Assembly (NCBI RefSeq): GCF_002204185.1
Contig: NZ_MXPU01000028.1
Coordinates: forward strand, 1-46,184
From: Rhizobium esperanzae
Lineage (GTDB): Bacteria > Pseudomonadota > Alphaproteobacteria > Rhizobiales > Rhizobiaceae
Direction: 5' to 3'
Length of the DNA stretch: 46,184 nucleotides
The notes below the pieces were generated by a model. That model was given only the letters and a program-made list of their open reading frames with translations. It ran no database searches and was not told the origin of the DNA. The position numbers and the translations under genes were made by a program. Of the stretch, positions 1 through 8,390 are shown piece after piece. Positions within the stretch are counted from its first letter, which is position 1; each line of letters starts with the position of its first letter.

Positions 1-2
1 CA

Positions 3-191
3 ATCTACAAGCGGCGAAAGGAGACGGTCGAACGCTCCTTCGCGGATGCCAAACAGCTTCACGGACATCGCTATGCCCGCTTCCGAAGTCAAATCCGCGT
101 CGCATGCCAGTGCCTGCTGGCAGCCGCAGCGCAGAACATCAAGAAGATCGCGATGGCCCTCACAACGGCACCAAAACCAACGCCCGCATGA
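3..191 (+). CDS. IS1182-like transposase, C-terminal fragment (cut by window edge)
   Basis: The reading frame is open from the first bases of the window and stops at 189-191. About 62 residues remain, including a stretch reading ETVERSFADAKQLHGHRYAR. An ERxFxxAK...HGxxxARxR pattern is typical of the end of the catalytic domain of IS1182/IS5-like DDE transposases, where the Glu would be the last catalytic acid. The tail (AAAAQNIKKIA) also fits that group. The rest of the element lies outside the window, so whether it is intact cannot be judged. The IS end probably falls between about 192 and 320, close to the following minus-strand gene. Confidence 0.75.
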   Translation: MYKRRKETVERSFADAKQLHGHRYARFRSQIRVACQCLLAAAAQNIKKIAMALTTAPKPTPA

Positions 192-256
192 GGCGATGAC
201 GCCTCCGAAAGCCCGCCATCGCAAGTCGTTCAAGCCACCAATATCAATACAAAACA

Positions 257-283
257 AAACCCCGCCAAAAAATGACGGGGTTT
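257..283 (-). terminator. Intrinsic terminator hairpin for the minus-strand gene at 345-998
   Basis: AAACCCCG and CGGGGTTT form a stem around an A-rich loop. On the minus strand the stem is followed by TTTTGTTTTG, a good U-tract. It lies about 60 bp downstream of the stop codon of the methyltransferase-like gene. It may have arrived with the IS, because it sits between the transposase stop and that gene. Confidence 0.65.
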
Positions 284-296
284 GTCAGCAGCCTGA

Positions 297-320
297 GGGG
301 CCGGAAAATCGGCCCCTTTC
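297..320 (+). terminator. GC-rich hairpin, terminator and/or IS end
   Basis: GGGGCCG (297-303) and CGGCCCC (310-316) form a perfect 7-bp stem with loop GAAAAT, followed by TTTC. It can end plus-strand transcription coming out of the transposase gene. Its position near the expected end of the IS means it could also be part of the terminal inverted repeat; the other end lies outside the window. Confidence 0.5.
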
Positions 321-344
321 ATTCTAAACAGGATCTGTCTGGCC

Positions 345-998
345 TCAGAACACGAATGGAACGAGCCGGTAACGGGTCGTAGCCATGAAGGCAGCGTAAA
401 CAGGATCCTCCCTGAGCAGGCGCTCTTCCGCAAGAAGGCGTAGACACTGTGCCGCAAGTGCCGTGGCATAAATGGCAAAATTCCAAAAGCTCGGATGGGC
501 CAGGAAGAAGCCGACATGCGTCAGCAGATAACCTGCGTACATCGGATGGCGGATCAACCTGTAGGGCCCGCCGATCTTCACGCCGCGATTTGCCGGCACC
601 AGGCCGAAGCTTCGCCGCAGTACCAGCTTTGCCGATATCTGCAGCAGGAAACCGAGCAACATTGCCAGAAAACAGAACCAGAGCGGTGCGAGCGGCAGCA
701 CTGCCGAAGGCGTGACCAGCAGCGGGAAGAGCGTCCCGACCGCGGTGACCGCCCAGTCGAAGAGGCGCAAAGATGCGTTCCGAGTCGGCCGGCGCGTCAG
801 GATCAGAAAGGCGGCGGCTCCTTCCGAAATCAACAGCAGACAGTCGATGACCGCCCGATCGTCCTGCATCTGGGGCACGACGCGCATGACGATCGCAACG
901 AAGAGATAGCCCAAGAGCACCTTCTCGATAATGTCGAGAATGAAATATGGATCGAGGAATGACCAGCTTGCCGCCTCTTTCTTTTCCATCATCCCCAA
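345..998 (-). CDS. Isoprenylcysteine carboxylmethyltransferase-like membrane methyltransferase
   Basis: A 217-residue, mostly hydrophobic protein with about five or six membrane segments. Near the C-terminus it has the signature GPYRLIRHPMYAGYL, followed by a hydrophobic helix and an acidic LLAEERLLREDP segment. This is the SAM-binding core shared by the ICMT and phospholipid-methyltransferase (PEMT-like) membrane families. The C-terminus (YRLVPFVF) looks complete, so the neighbouring IS did not truncate it. Bacterial members methylate lipids or prenyl-type substrates, and the substrate here cannot be read from sequence. Several Met codons lie close together at the start (residues 1, 3 and 4), so the exact start is uncertain by a few codons. 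Confidence 0.75.
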   Translation of the reverse strand: MGMMEKKEAASWSFLDPYFILDIIEKVLLGYLFVAIVMRVVPQMQDDRAVIDCLLLISEGAAAFLILTRRPTRNASLRLFDWAVTAVGTLFPLLVTPSAVLPLAPLWFCFLAMLLGFLLQISAKLVLRRSFGLVPANRGVKIGGPYRLIRHPMYAGYLLTHVGFFLAHPSFWNFAIYATALAAQCLRLLAEERLLREDPVYAAFMATTRYRLVPFVF

Positions 999-1248
999 GA
1001 CTTCCGCAGCTATGAAATTGTACCGTCTTATGTATTCGGCAAAACTAATAATGGGTTAAACCACCGCCCGACATCTCGCAGTTCGAGCGCATCGCCCGAT
1101 GAGCCGAATCGTTTTTCGCATGGTTCGCTCGATGCGCTATGCTCTGCCGATCCTTTGCAGAAATGGCAGCGATCATGGCCACGGGCTGGTCACAGGCTGA
1201 TCAAGGGATACGGAAATTATCGCTCGGCGAGCGTTTCCCTGAAAGGGA

Positions 1249-1333
1249 TGGTGCGGTCGAGAAGACTCGAACTTCCACGGGTTGCCCCACAGCGACCTCA
1301 ACGCTGCGCGTCTACCAATTCCGCCACGACCGC
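1249..1333 (-). tRNA. tRNA-Leu (anticodon GAG)
   Basis: On the minus strand a complete 85-nt type II tRNA can be folded. The acceptor stem is GCGGTCG with CGACCGC followed by encoded ACCA. The D-arm is GGCGGAATTGGTAGACGC. The anticodon stem CAGCG/CGCTG encloses loop TTGAGGT, giving anticodon GAG. There is a long variable arm typical of Leu, and a T-arm with GTTCGAGTC. It reads CTC/CTT Leu codons. The gene stands alone, facing away from lipB, with no integrase gene beside it. Confidence 0.95.
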
Positions 1334-1520
1334 ATCGTGGTAGGTGCCGATTTGCGTCGGCGGGGCAGCATGTAGCAAAAGCATTTGGGGTGCACAAGGG
1401 CGATATCACAGTTTTTTTGAAAACCTCTCACGGCATTTGAATTGGCCGGAAAACGGGTCCATATAGGTCTCCTGCCGCCCTATATCGTCAGGCATTTCGG
1501 ACAGGCGGCAAGGAATGGCC

Positions 1521-2234
1521 ATGCTTCGCACCGATCTCGAATTCTCGATGCTCCCGAAACTCGGCACTCGGCCGGTGCGCTGGCGTATCGCCGATGGACT
1601 CATTGCCTATGAGGCGGCGGTGGAGACGATGGAGCGCGAGGTGGCGGCGATCGGAGAAGGCGGCGACGAACTTGTCTGGCTCGTCGAGCATCCGCCGCTC
1701 TATACCGCCGGCACCAGCGCCAATGCGGGCGACCTCGTCCAGCCGGATCGCTTTCCGGTCTTTGCGACGGGACGTGGCGGTGAATATACCTATCACGGAC
1801 CCGGTCAGCGCGTCGCCTATGTCATGCTCGACCTGAAGCGCAGGCGCCAGGACGTACGCGCCTTTGTCGCCGCTCTCGAGGAGGTCGTCATCCGCACGCT
1901 CGACATGATGAACGTGCGCGGCGAGCGGCGCGAGGATCGCGTCGGCGTCTGGGTCCGCCGCCCGGAAAAGCCGTTGCTGCCGGACGGCACGATGGCTGAA
2001 GACAAGATTGCCGCCCTCGGCATCCGGCTGCGTAAATGGGTGACCTTCCACGGCCTGTCGCTCAACGTCGATCCCGATCTCGATCATTTCAGCGGCATCG
2101 TGCCCTGCGGGATATCGGCCTATGGCGTCACCAGCCTCGTCGATCTCGGCCTTCCCGTCATGATAGCGGATGTCGACATCCGGCTGCGCGCCGCGTTCGA
2201 GACGGTTTTCGGTGAAACGGCGAATGATCTCTGA
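1521..2234 (+). CDS. lipB: Octanoyl-[ACP]:protein N-octanoyltransferase (lipoate biosynthesis)
   Basis: LipB moves octanoyl groups from acyl carrier protein to lipoyl domains, such as GcvH encoded later in this window, before sulfur insertion by LipA. The 237-residue product has the family signature RGGEYTYHGPGQRVAY. It also has the catalytic Lys region (KIAALGIRLRKWVTFHG) and the catalytic Cys in PCGISAYG. Two ATGs are possible. AAGGA at 1510-1514 abuts the first (1515) but is 6 nt from the second (1521), so 1521 is preferred and the protein begins MLRTDLEF. It faces away from the tRNA-Leu gene and may share transcription with the transporter 80 bp downstream. Confidence 0.95.
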   Translation: MLRTDLEFSMLPKLGTRPVRWRIADGLIAYEAAVETMEREVAAIGEGGDELVWLVEHPPLYTAGTSANAGDLVQPDRFPVFATGRGGEYTYHGPGQRVAYVMLDLKRRRQDVRAFVAALEEVVIRTLDMMNVRGERREDRVGVWVRRPEKPLLPDGTMAEDKIAALGIRLRKWVTFHGLSLNVDPDLDHFSGIVPCGISAYGVTSLVDLGLPVMIADVDIRLRAAFETVFGETANDL

Positions 2235-2314
2235 CTGCTTGAGCGGTTTCACGGGCTTGATTTGCCCGGCTTTCCCGTGATTGATGGACGCCGTTCCCAC
2301 AAGAATCGGCAGCC

Positions 2315-3235
2315 ATGTCAAAGCCCCATCAAGATTCCCTGCAGGGCATGGCCATCATGTCCGGCGCTATGTTCATCCTGCCGATCATGGATGCCATCGC
2401 CAAATACATGGCGACCTTTGAATCGATGTCGCCGGGTCAGGTCACCTTCTACCGCTTCTTCTTCCAGATCGCCTGCACCCTGCCGATTCTCTTTGTCGTT
2501 TTTGGACGCAAGGCGCTTTCCGCCAAGCGGCCGTGGATGAATCTGCTGCGCGGCGTACTGCATGGGGCGGCGAGCCTGCTATTTTTCGTCGCCGTCAAAT
2601 ATATGCCGCTTGCCGATGTCTTCGCCATCTATTTCGTCGAGCCCTTCATGTTGACCGCCATGTCGGCCCTGTTCCTCGGAGAGAAGGTCGGCTGGCGGCG
2701 CTGGATGGCGATCGTCGTCGGTTTCGGCGGCGCGATGATCGTCATCCAGCCGAGTTACGAGATTTTCGGCCTGAAGGCGCTGCTGCCGGTAGCTTGCGCC
2801 TTTCTCTTCTCGCTCTATCTTTTCCTCAATCGCGCGATCGGCGAGGCTGATTCACCGCTCACCATGCAGACGATGGCCGGCATCGGCGGAACGATCTTCA
2901 TGGCGGCCGCCCTGCTCGTCGGCAGCAGCGCCGGCAATGGGGATTTCGCCATTTCCCTGCCCTCCTCCGGCCTCGGCCTTGCGCTGCTTGTCGCCCTCGG
3001 CTCGATCTCGGGGTATGCGCATATGTTGGTGGTGCGGGCTTTCCGGCTTGCACCACTGTCGCTGCTTGCCCCGTTTCAATATTTCGAGATCATCTCGGCC
3101 ACCGTGCTCGGCTATGCGCTGTTCAATGATTTCCCGAATTTCTCCAAATGGATCGGCATTTTAATCATCGTCACATCCGGCCTCTTCATCATCTGGCGCG
3201 AGCGGCTGCAGGCACAGTCGCTAAAATCGTCCTGA
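2315..3235 (+). CDS. DMT-superfamily (EamA) transporter
   Basis: A 306-residue integral membrane protein with about ten hydrophobic segments, arranged as two EamA-type repeats of five helices each. The family moves small metabolites across the inner membrane. The N-terminal repeat shows the usual MDAIAKYMA and MPLADVFAIYFVEPF patterns. The second repeat ends with PFQYFEIISATVLGYALFND before a last helix and a short cytoplasmic tail. The substrate is unknown. It follows lipB by 80 bp on the same strand, and no terminator is visible between them. The ribosome-binding site is weak. Confidence 0.85.
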   Translation: MSKPHQDSLQGMAIMSGAMFILPIMDAIAKYMATFESMSPGQVTFYRFFFQIACTLPILFVVFGRKALSAKRPWMNLLRGVLHGAASLLFFVAVKYMPLADVFAIYFVEPFMLTAMSALFLGEKVGWRRWMAIVVGFGGAMIVIQPSYEIFGLKALLPVACAFLFSLYLFLNRAIGEADSPLTMQTMAGIGGTIFMAAALLVGSSAGNGDFAISLPSSGLGLALLVALGSISGYAHMLVVRAFRLAPLSLLAPFQYFEIISATVLGYALFNDFPNFSKWIGILIIVTSGLFIIWRERLQAQSLKSS

Positions 3236-3303
3236 TATCCGCAACAGCGGGTTAACTCCTCTTCTTGAGGGATCGTCAATTCGCAGCCGCTAAAACGGTT
3301 TCC

Positions 3304-3320
3304 GGCTTCATGATGAAGCC
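3304..3320. promoter_or_regulatory. 17-bp perfect palindrome ahead of the unknown gene
   Basis: GGCTTCAT-G-ATGAAGCC is perfectly symmetric about one central base. It ends 12 bp before the start codon at 3333 and abuts the ribosome-binding sequence TGGAG. As DNA it could be an operator for a dimeric regulator. As RNA the arms are too close to form a stable hairpin. The function is unknown. Confidence 0.4.
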
Positions 3321-3332
3321 TGGAGTTAAAAC

Positions 3333-4037
3333 ATGAGCGAATTCCGTCTCGCTTTTCCGGCCTGCGTCGTGGCCGGCAAGCATCGGCTGACGGCCGAAGA
3401 TATCGTGCTGCTGCGCAAACATGCTTTCCCCGAGGGGATCCGGACGTCTCAGGATGTCGTCGCAATGTTGGCGCTCAACAATTCCTGTCCCGAAAAATGT
3501 GCCGAGTGGAACGCTTTCTTCGTGGAGCAGATCGCCGGTTTCATCGTCCATTACACCTATCCACAGGGCTCGCTTGACGAAATCAACGTTGCCTGGATCA
3601 TGCGCATGTTCACGACCGACGGCGTCGTCAACTCGGCGCTGGAGCTCGAGCTCATTCTCCACGTCATGGAGATTTCGGCCGATGTGCCGGGTGAATTGAG
3701 AGCGCTTGCCCTCGACCAGCTTCGGCTGGCGATCACCGACGGCATCGGCGGCTACAAGCTGTCGCGCGCTGTCGACCGCAAGAACATCACACGCCAGGAC
3801 GTCGATTTTGCGATGCGCATCTTCAGAAGCATCGCCGCAGGCGGCGTCATCGCCGTATCGCCGGCTGAATATGGTGTCCTCCATCAGATCGAGCAGGCAA
3901 CGCTGCCGGGCGCCAACCATCCTCACTGGGCTGGGATCATGGCTGCCGTCACCCTGCGCGATCGACCGGAACCGCGGCGCAGCCGCTGGCTGCGCATCGT
4001 CGACGAGGAATCCGTCGCGGAAGCCGCCGTCGCCTGA
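3333..4037 (+). CDS. Conserved-looking protein of unknown function
   Basis: A 234-residue, soluble, probably helical protein starting MSEFRLAFPACVVAGKHRL. I do not recognise a named domain. It has no signal peptide or membrane segment. It contains one CPEKC-like pair (residues 50-54, NSCPEKCAEW) and a basic C-terminal third (RDRPEPRRSRW). The GC-rich third codon positions and the GGAG ribosome-binding site 7 nt before the ATG support it being real. It lies between the transporter and pccA. The palindrome just upstream is its only visible regulatory feature. Confidence 0.7.
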   Translation: MSEFRLAFPACVVAGKHRLTAEDIVLLRKHAFPEGIRTSQDVVAMLALNNSCPEKCAEWNAFFVEQIAGFIVHYTYPQGSLDEINVAWIMRMFTTDGVVNSALELELILHVMEISADVPGELRALALDQLRLAITDGIGGYKLSRAVDRKNITRQDVDFAMRIFRSIAAGGVIAVSPAEYGVLHQIEQATLPGANHPHWAGIMAAVTLRDRPEPRRSRWLRIVDEESVAEAAVA

Positions 4038-4089
4038 CACTCGGCGGCGCAATTCACGTCTCCCGCCTGCCGGCTCCAAGCCCGATTGT

Positions 4090-4125
4090 GCGTTCCGGTG
4101 TTTTATGCGTAAAACTCCGGGACGC
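4090..4125. promoter_or_regulatory. 36-bp imperfect inverted repeat upstream of pccA
   Basis: Two 16-nt arms pair at 14 of 16 positions around a TGCG loop; the inner part reads GTTTTATGCGTAAAAC. It ends 19 bp before the pccA start, just ahead of the ribosome-binding sequence GGTGGAG. It could be an operator for a regulator of propionate metabolism, or a leader hairpin. There is no U-tract, so it is not a classical terminator. Confidence 0.45.
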
Positions 4126-4144
4126 ATTTCTGGGTGGAGTCTCG

Positions 4145-6154
4145 ATGTTCAAGAAAATCCTGATCGCGAATCGCGGCGAGATCGCCTGCCGCGTGATCAA
4201 GACGGCGCGCCGCATGGGCATTTCGACCGTTGCGGTCTATTCGGATGCGGATCGGGATGCGCTGCATGTCGAAATGGCCGACGAGGCCGTCCATATCGGC
4301 CCCGCCGCAGCGTCGGAAAGCTATCTGGTTGCCGAAAAGATCATCGCCGCCTGCAAGGCGACCGGCGCCGAGGCGGTGCATCCTGGTTACGGATTTCTCT
4401 CCGAGCGCGCCTCTTTCTGCGCCGAGCTGGAAAAGCAGGGCATCGTTTTCATCGGCCCGAAGCCGAAGGCCATCATGGCGATGGGCGACAAGATCGAATC
4501 GAAGAAGTTCGCCAATGCGGCCGGCGTCTCCACCGTGCCGGGCCATCTCGGTGTCATCGAGGATGCCGCGCATGCGGAAACGATCGCCGGCGGGATTGGC
4601 TATCCGGTCATGATCAAGGCGTCTGCCGGCGGCGGCGGCAAGGGCATGCGCATTGCCTGGAACGAGGCCGAGGTGCGCGACGGCTTCGAGCGCGCCCGCT
4701 CCGAGGCGAAGAGCTCCTTCGGCGACGACCGCGTCTTCATCGAGAAATTCGTCGTTGAGCCGCGCCATATCGAGATCCAGGTGCTGGCCGATGCGCATGG
4801 CAACGTCGTCTATCTCGGCGAGCGGGAATGCTCGATCCAGCGTCGGAACCAGAAAGTGGCGGAAGAGGCACCCTCACCTTTCCTCGATGAAAAAACTCGC
4901 GAGGCCATGGGCGAACAATCGGTGGCGCTGGCGAAGGCCGTCGACTACCAGAGCGCCGGCACGGTCGAATTCATCGTCGACCGCGACCGCAATTTCTACT
5001 TCCTAGAAATGAACACCCGCCTGCAGGTCGAGCATCCCGTGACCGAACTCGTCACCGGCATTGATCTCGTCGAACAGATGATCCGCATCGCCGCGGGAGA
5101 GCCGCTGAGCTTCAGCCAGGAGGCTATCAGGCTCAATGGCTGGGCGATCGAAAGCCGGCTTTATGCCGAAGATCCATACCGCAACTTCCTGCCTTCGATC
5201 GGCCGCCTAACGCGCTACCGCCCGCCGGCGGAAGGCAGGACCGGCAACATTGTCGTTCGCAACGATACCGGCGTTTTCGAGGGCGCCGAGATTTCGATGT
5301 ATTACGATCCGATGATCGCCAAGCTCTGCACCTGGGCGCCGACGCGCAGTGAAGCGATCGAGGCCATGGGCCAGGCCCTGGACGGCTTCGTCGTCGACGG
5401 CATCGAGCACAATGTTCCCTTCCTGTCGGCGCTGATGAAACATCCGCGCTGGCGCGAGGGCCGGCTGTCGACCGGCTTTATTGCCGAGGAATATCCTGAC
5501 GGTTTCGCGCCGATGAAGCCGGACCGGCAGGAGGAAGCCACGCTTGCCGCAATCGCGCTGTCTGCCTCGCTCATCGAAGCGAACCGCCGCGAACGTTTCG
5601 CCGATCGCCTGCGCGCCGCATCGGCCACGCTGCGGGAGCATTGGGTGGTCAAAACAGCTGGGAACTACGTCGCTGTCAGATTGCTCGATGGCCTCGTCAC
5701 CATTCCTTTCGATATGGAGATGGAGATCGAGGGCGAAAGCCGGAGCGTTGTCACCGATTGGAGACCGGGTGATCCGGTCTGGAGCGGCAGGGTCGGCGAC
5801 CAGGATATTGCCGCGCAGATCCGTCCCGTCCTCAACGGCCTGCGCGTCGATTGGCAGGGACTGTCGGTGACCGCCAAGGTCTTTTCGCCGCGCCATGCGG
5901 AACTCGACAGGCTGATGCCGGTGAAGCTGCCGCCGGATACCTCCAGGCTCCTGCTCTGCCCGATGCCCGGCCTCGTCGTGTCCATCGCGGTCGCCGAGGG
6001 TCAGGAGGTCAAGGCCGGTGAGACGCTTGCAATCATCGAGGCGATGAAGATGGAAAACGTCTTGCGCGCCGACCGCGATCTCGTCGTCTCGAAGATCAAT
6101 GCCGCCGCCGGCGAAAGCCTGGCCGTCGACGCTGTCATCATGGAATTCGCTTGA
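4145..6154 (+). CDS. pccA: Propionyl-CoA carboxylase alpha subunit (biotin carboxylase + biotin carrier)
   Basis: The 669-residue protein carboxylates its own biotin with ATP and bicarbonate, and the beta subunit then passes the carboxyl group to propionyl-CoA, giving methylmalonyl-CoA. The N-terminal half is a biotin carboxylase (MFKKILIANRGEIACRV; the ATP-grasp glycine loop KASAGGGGKGMR; EMNTRLQVEHPVTE). A BT-type linker domain follows, then a C-terminal biotinyl domain with EAMKMEN, biotin on about Lys635. The start at 4145 is chosen because it begins the conserved domain and has GGTGGAG upstream; an in-frame extension to 4088 runs into the inverted repeat. The matching beta subunit gene is on the other strand at 9330-10862. 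Methylcrotonyl- or acetyl-CoA carboxylase is less likely given that pairing. Confidence 0.88.
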   Translation: MFKKILIANRGEIACRVIKTARRMGISTVAVYSDADRDALHVEMADEAVHIGPAAASESYLVAEKIIAACKATGAEAVHPGYGFLSERASFCAELEKQGIVFIGPKPKAIMAMGDKIESKKFANAAGVSTVPGHLGVIEDAAHAETIAGGIGYPVMIKASAGGGGKGMRIAWNEAEVRDGFERARSEAKSSFGDDRVFIEKFVVEPRHIEIQVLADAHGNVVYLGERECSIQRRNQKVAEEAPSPFLDEKTREAMGEQSVALAKAVDYQSAGTVEFIVDRDRNFYFLEMNTRLQVEHPVTELVTGIDLVEQMIRIAAGEPLSFSQEAIRLNGWAIESRLYAEDPYRNFLPSIGRLTRYRPPAEGRTGNIVVRNDTGVFEGAEISMYYDPMIAKLCTWAPTRSEAIEAMGQALDGFVVDGIEHNVPFLSALMKHPRWREGRLSTGFIAEEYPDGFAPMKPDRQEEATLAAIALSASLIEANRRERFADRLRAASATLREHWVVKTAGNYVAVRLLDGLVTIPFDMEMEIEGESRSVVTDWRPGDPVWSGRVGDQDIAAQIRPVLNGLRVDWQGLSVTAKVFSPRHAELDRLMPVKLPPDTSRLLLCPMPGLVVSIAVAEGQEVKAGETLAIIEAMKMENVLRADRDLVVSKINAAAGESLAVDAVIMEFA

Positions 6155-6229
6155 GCCCGGCTCGCCGGCCATGTCAAGCTTGGCCGATACAAGCAGTTGG
6201 GAACCGACAGGTCAGTAGGAGATAGGAAG

Positions 6230-7357
6230 ATGGACGTTCGCGCCGCCGTAGCCGTTCAGGCCGGAAAACCGCTTGAAGTGATGACCGTGCAGCTGGAAGG
6301 GCCGAATGCCGGCGAAGTGCTGGTGGAGGTCAAGGCGACCGGCATCTGCCACACCGACGATTTCACCCTGTCGGGAGCAGATCCGGAAGGCCTGTTCCCG
6401 GCCATTCTCGGCCATGAGGGCGCCGGCATCGTCGTCGATGTCGGTCCGGGTGTGACCTCGGTCAAGAAGGGCGACCACGTCATTCCGCTTTATACGCCCG
6501 AATGCCGCGAATGTTATTCCTGCACGTCGCGCAAGACCAATCTCTGCACCGCCATCCGCGCCACCCAGGGTCAGGGCGTGATGCCGGACGGCACCTCGCG
6601 CTTTTCGATCGGCAAGGACAAGATCCATCACTATATGGGCTGCTCGACCTTTGCCAATTACACGGTGCTGCCGGAGATCGCGCTGGCCAAGATCAATCCC
6701 GACGCCCCCTTCGACAAGGTCTGCTACATCGGCTGCGGCGTCACCACAGGCATCGGCGCGGTGATCAACACCGCCAAGGTCGAGATCGGTTCGACGGCGA
6801 TCGTCTTCGGGCTCGGCGGCATCGGCCTGAACGTGCTGCAGGGCCTGCGGCTTGCCGGCGCCGACATGATCATCGGCGTCGATATCAACCCGGATCGCAA
6901 GGCCTGGGGCGAGAAGTTCGGCATGACGCATTTCGTCAATCCGAAGGAGGTCGGCGACGACATCGTGCCCTATCTGGTCAACATGACCAAGCGGAATGGC
7001 GACCTGATCGGCGGCGCCGATTACACCTTCGACTGCACCGGCAACACCAAGGTGATGCGCCAGGCGCTGGAAGCTTCGCATCGCGGCTGGGGCAAATCGG
7101 TCATCATCGGCGTGGCCGGCGCCGGCCAGGAAATCTCGACGCGGCCGTTCCAGCTGGTGACCGGCCGCAACTGGATGGGCACCGCCTTCGGCGGCGCCCG
7201 CGGCCGCACCGATGTGCCGAAGATCGTCGACTGGTACATGCAGGGCAAGATCCAGATCGATCCGATGATCACCCACACCATGCCGCTCGAAGACATCAAC
7301 AAGGGCTTCGAGCTGATGCACAAGGGCGAGAGCATCCGTGGCGTGGTGGTCTACTGA
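6230..7357 (+). CDS. frmA: S-(hydroxymethyl)glutathione dehydrogenase / class III alcohol dehydrogenase
   Basis: This zinc enzyme oxidises the glutathione adduct of formaldehyde to S-formylglutathione and can also reduce S-nitrosoglutathione. The 375-residue product has the catalytic zinc ligands in TGICHTDD (Cys40) and GHEGAG (His62). The structural zinc cysteines are in ECRECYSCTSRKTNLC (Cys92, 95, 98 and 106). The NAD-binding glycine motif is FGLGGIGLNV, and the class III signature ATQGQGVMPDGTSRF is present. The ATG at 6230 follows AGGAGATAGGA and begins MDVRAAVA. Its stop overlaps the start of the next gene (TGATG), so the acetyltransferase is translationally coupled to it. It is also known as adhC/flhA in related bacteria. 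Confidence 0.95.
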   Translation: MDVRAAVAVQAGKPLEVMTVQLEGPNAGEVLVEVKATGICHTDDFTLSGADPEGLFPAILGHEGAGIVVDVGPGVTSVKKGDHVIPLYTPECRECYSCTSRKTNLCTAIRATQGQGVMPDGTSRFSIGKDKIHHYMGCSTFANYTVLPEIALAKINPDAPFDKVCYIGCGVTTGIGAVINTAKVEIGSTAIVFGLGGIGLNVLQGLRLAGADMIIGVDINPDRKAWGEKFGMTHFVNPKEVGDDIVPYLVNMTKRNGDLIGGADYTFDCTGNTKVMRQALEASHRGWGKSVIIGVAGAGQEISTRPFQLVTGRNWMGTAFGGARGRTDVPKIVDWYMQGKIQIDPMITHTMPLEDINKGFELMHKGESIRGVVVY

Positions 7358-7830
7358 TGGCGGCAGCCAACTACCAAGTCGATCTCAGGCATTTCGATGA
7401 GCTCCCCGCGCGGGAGCTCTACGATCTCCTTCGAATGCGCGTCGATGTCTTCGTCGTCGAGCAGAACTGTCCCTATCCGGAACTCGACGGCAAGGACATC
7501 GATGCCGTGCATCTTAGACTGTTGGAGGGCGGTGACCTCCTGGCGGCGGTGCGGATCCTGAAACCGCATGAGCCGCAGGACCCGTCAAAGATCGGCCGCG
7601 TCGTCGTCTCGCCTGCCCATCGCGGCAAACGTCTGGGCGATGCATTGATGCGCGAATCAATCGCCGCCTGTGAGCGGCTTTATCCGGCAAATCCGATCGC
7701 CTTGTCGGCGCAGGCCCATCTGCGCCGCTTCTACGAATCCTTCGGTTTTGTCGGGACGTCGCAGGAATATCTGGAAGACGGCATTCCCCATATCGATATG
7801 GTCAGACAGCCGGCCAGTCAGCCGGTATGA
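7357..7830 (+). CDS. elaA: ElaA-type GNAT acetyltransferase
   Basis: A 157-residue GNAT-fold protein close to E. coli ElaA in layout. It has LYDLLRMRVDVFVVEQNCPYPELDG at the N-terminus, the acetyl-CoA-binding loop VVVSPAHRGKRLGDAL, then AQAHLRRFYESFGF and a final EDGIPHIDM. The substrate is not known for the family. The start overlaps the frmA stop by 1 nt (TGATG), suggesting coupled translation, and no separate ribosome-binding site is evident. The UPF0178 gene begins 10 nt after its stop. Confidence 0.85.
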   Translation: MAAANYQVDLRHFDELPARELYDLLRMRVDVFVVEQNCPYPELDGKDIDAVHLRLLEGGDLLAAVRILKPHEPQDPSKIGRVVVSPAHRGKRLGDALMRESIAACERLYPANPIALSAQAHLRRFYESFGFVGTSQEYLEDGIPHIDMVRQPASQPV

Positions 7831-7840
7831 GGACACTGCC

Positions 7841-8308
7841 ATGATCTATGTCGACGCCGATGCCTGCCCGGTGAAGCCGGAAGTTCTGAAGGTTGCCGAA
7901 CGCCACGGCCTCGAGGTCACCTTCGTCGCCAATTCCGGCCTGCGCCCGTCCCGCGATCCGATGGTCCACAACGTCATCGTTTCCAACGCTTTCGATGCCG
8001 CCGACAACTGGATCGCCGAGCGCGCCGGCACGGGCGACGTCGTCGTTACTGCCGACGTGCCGCTCGCCGTGCGCTGCGTCGCGACTGGCGCCTTCGTCAG
8101 TGGTCCGACCGGACGTGTCTTCGACGAGACCAATATCGGCATGGCGAGCGCCATGCGCGATCTCGGTGCGCATTTGCGGGAAACCGGGGAAAGCAAAGGT
8201 TATAATGCCGCCTTCAGCCCGAAGGACCGCTCGCGTTTTCTCGAGACGTTCGATCGCCTCTGTCGCCGCGCCAAGAACCTTTCCGGTGAGGCCGGTGGCA
8301 GGTCATAG
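7841..8308 (+). CDS. UPF0178 / YaiI-YqxD family protein (DUF188)
   Basis: A 155-residue protein with the family hallmark at the N-terminus, MIYVDADACPVKPEV. This is followed by FVANSGLRP, a VVTADVPLA segment, and DETNIGMASAMRDLG. The arrangement of Asp residues (DADACP; TADVPLA) resembles PIN-like nucleases, but no activity is established for the family. GAGGA lies 7 nt before the ATG at 7841. It forms a tight cluster with frmA and elaA. The gene ends about 80 bp before the riboswitch that controls gdx. Confidence 0.85.
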   Translation: MIYVDADACPVKPEVLKVAERHGLEVTFVANSGLRPSRDPMVHNVIVSNAFDAADNWIAERAGTGDVVVTADVPLAVRCVATGAFVSGPTGRVFDETNIGMASAMRDLGAHLRETGESKGYNAAFSPKDRSRFLETFDRLCRRAKNLSGEAGGRS

Positions 8309-8390
8309 GGCCGGCAAGAAACGGGTGGCATGGCCGCCATGCCGATTCTTATCTTGAAGCCGGCCGCTTCCTCACGCATATAGATTCCAT

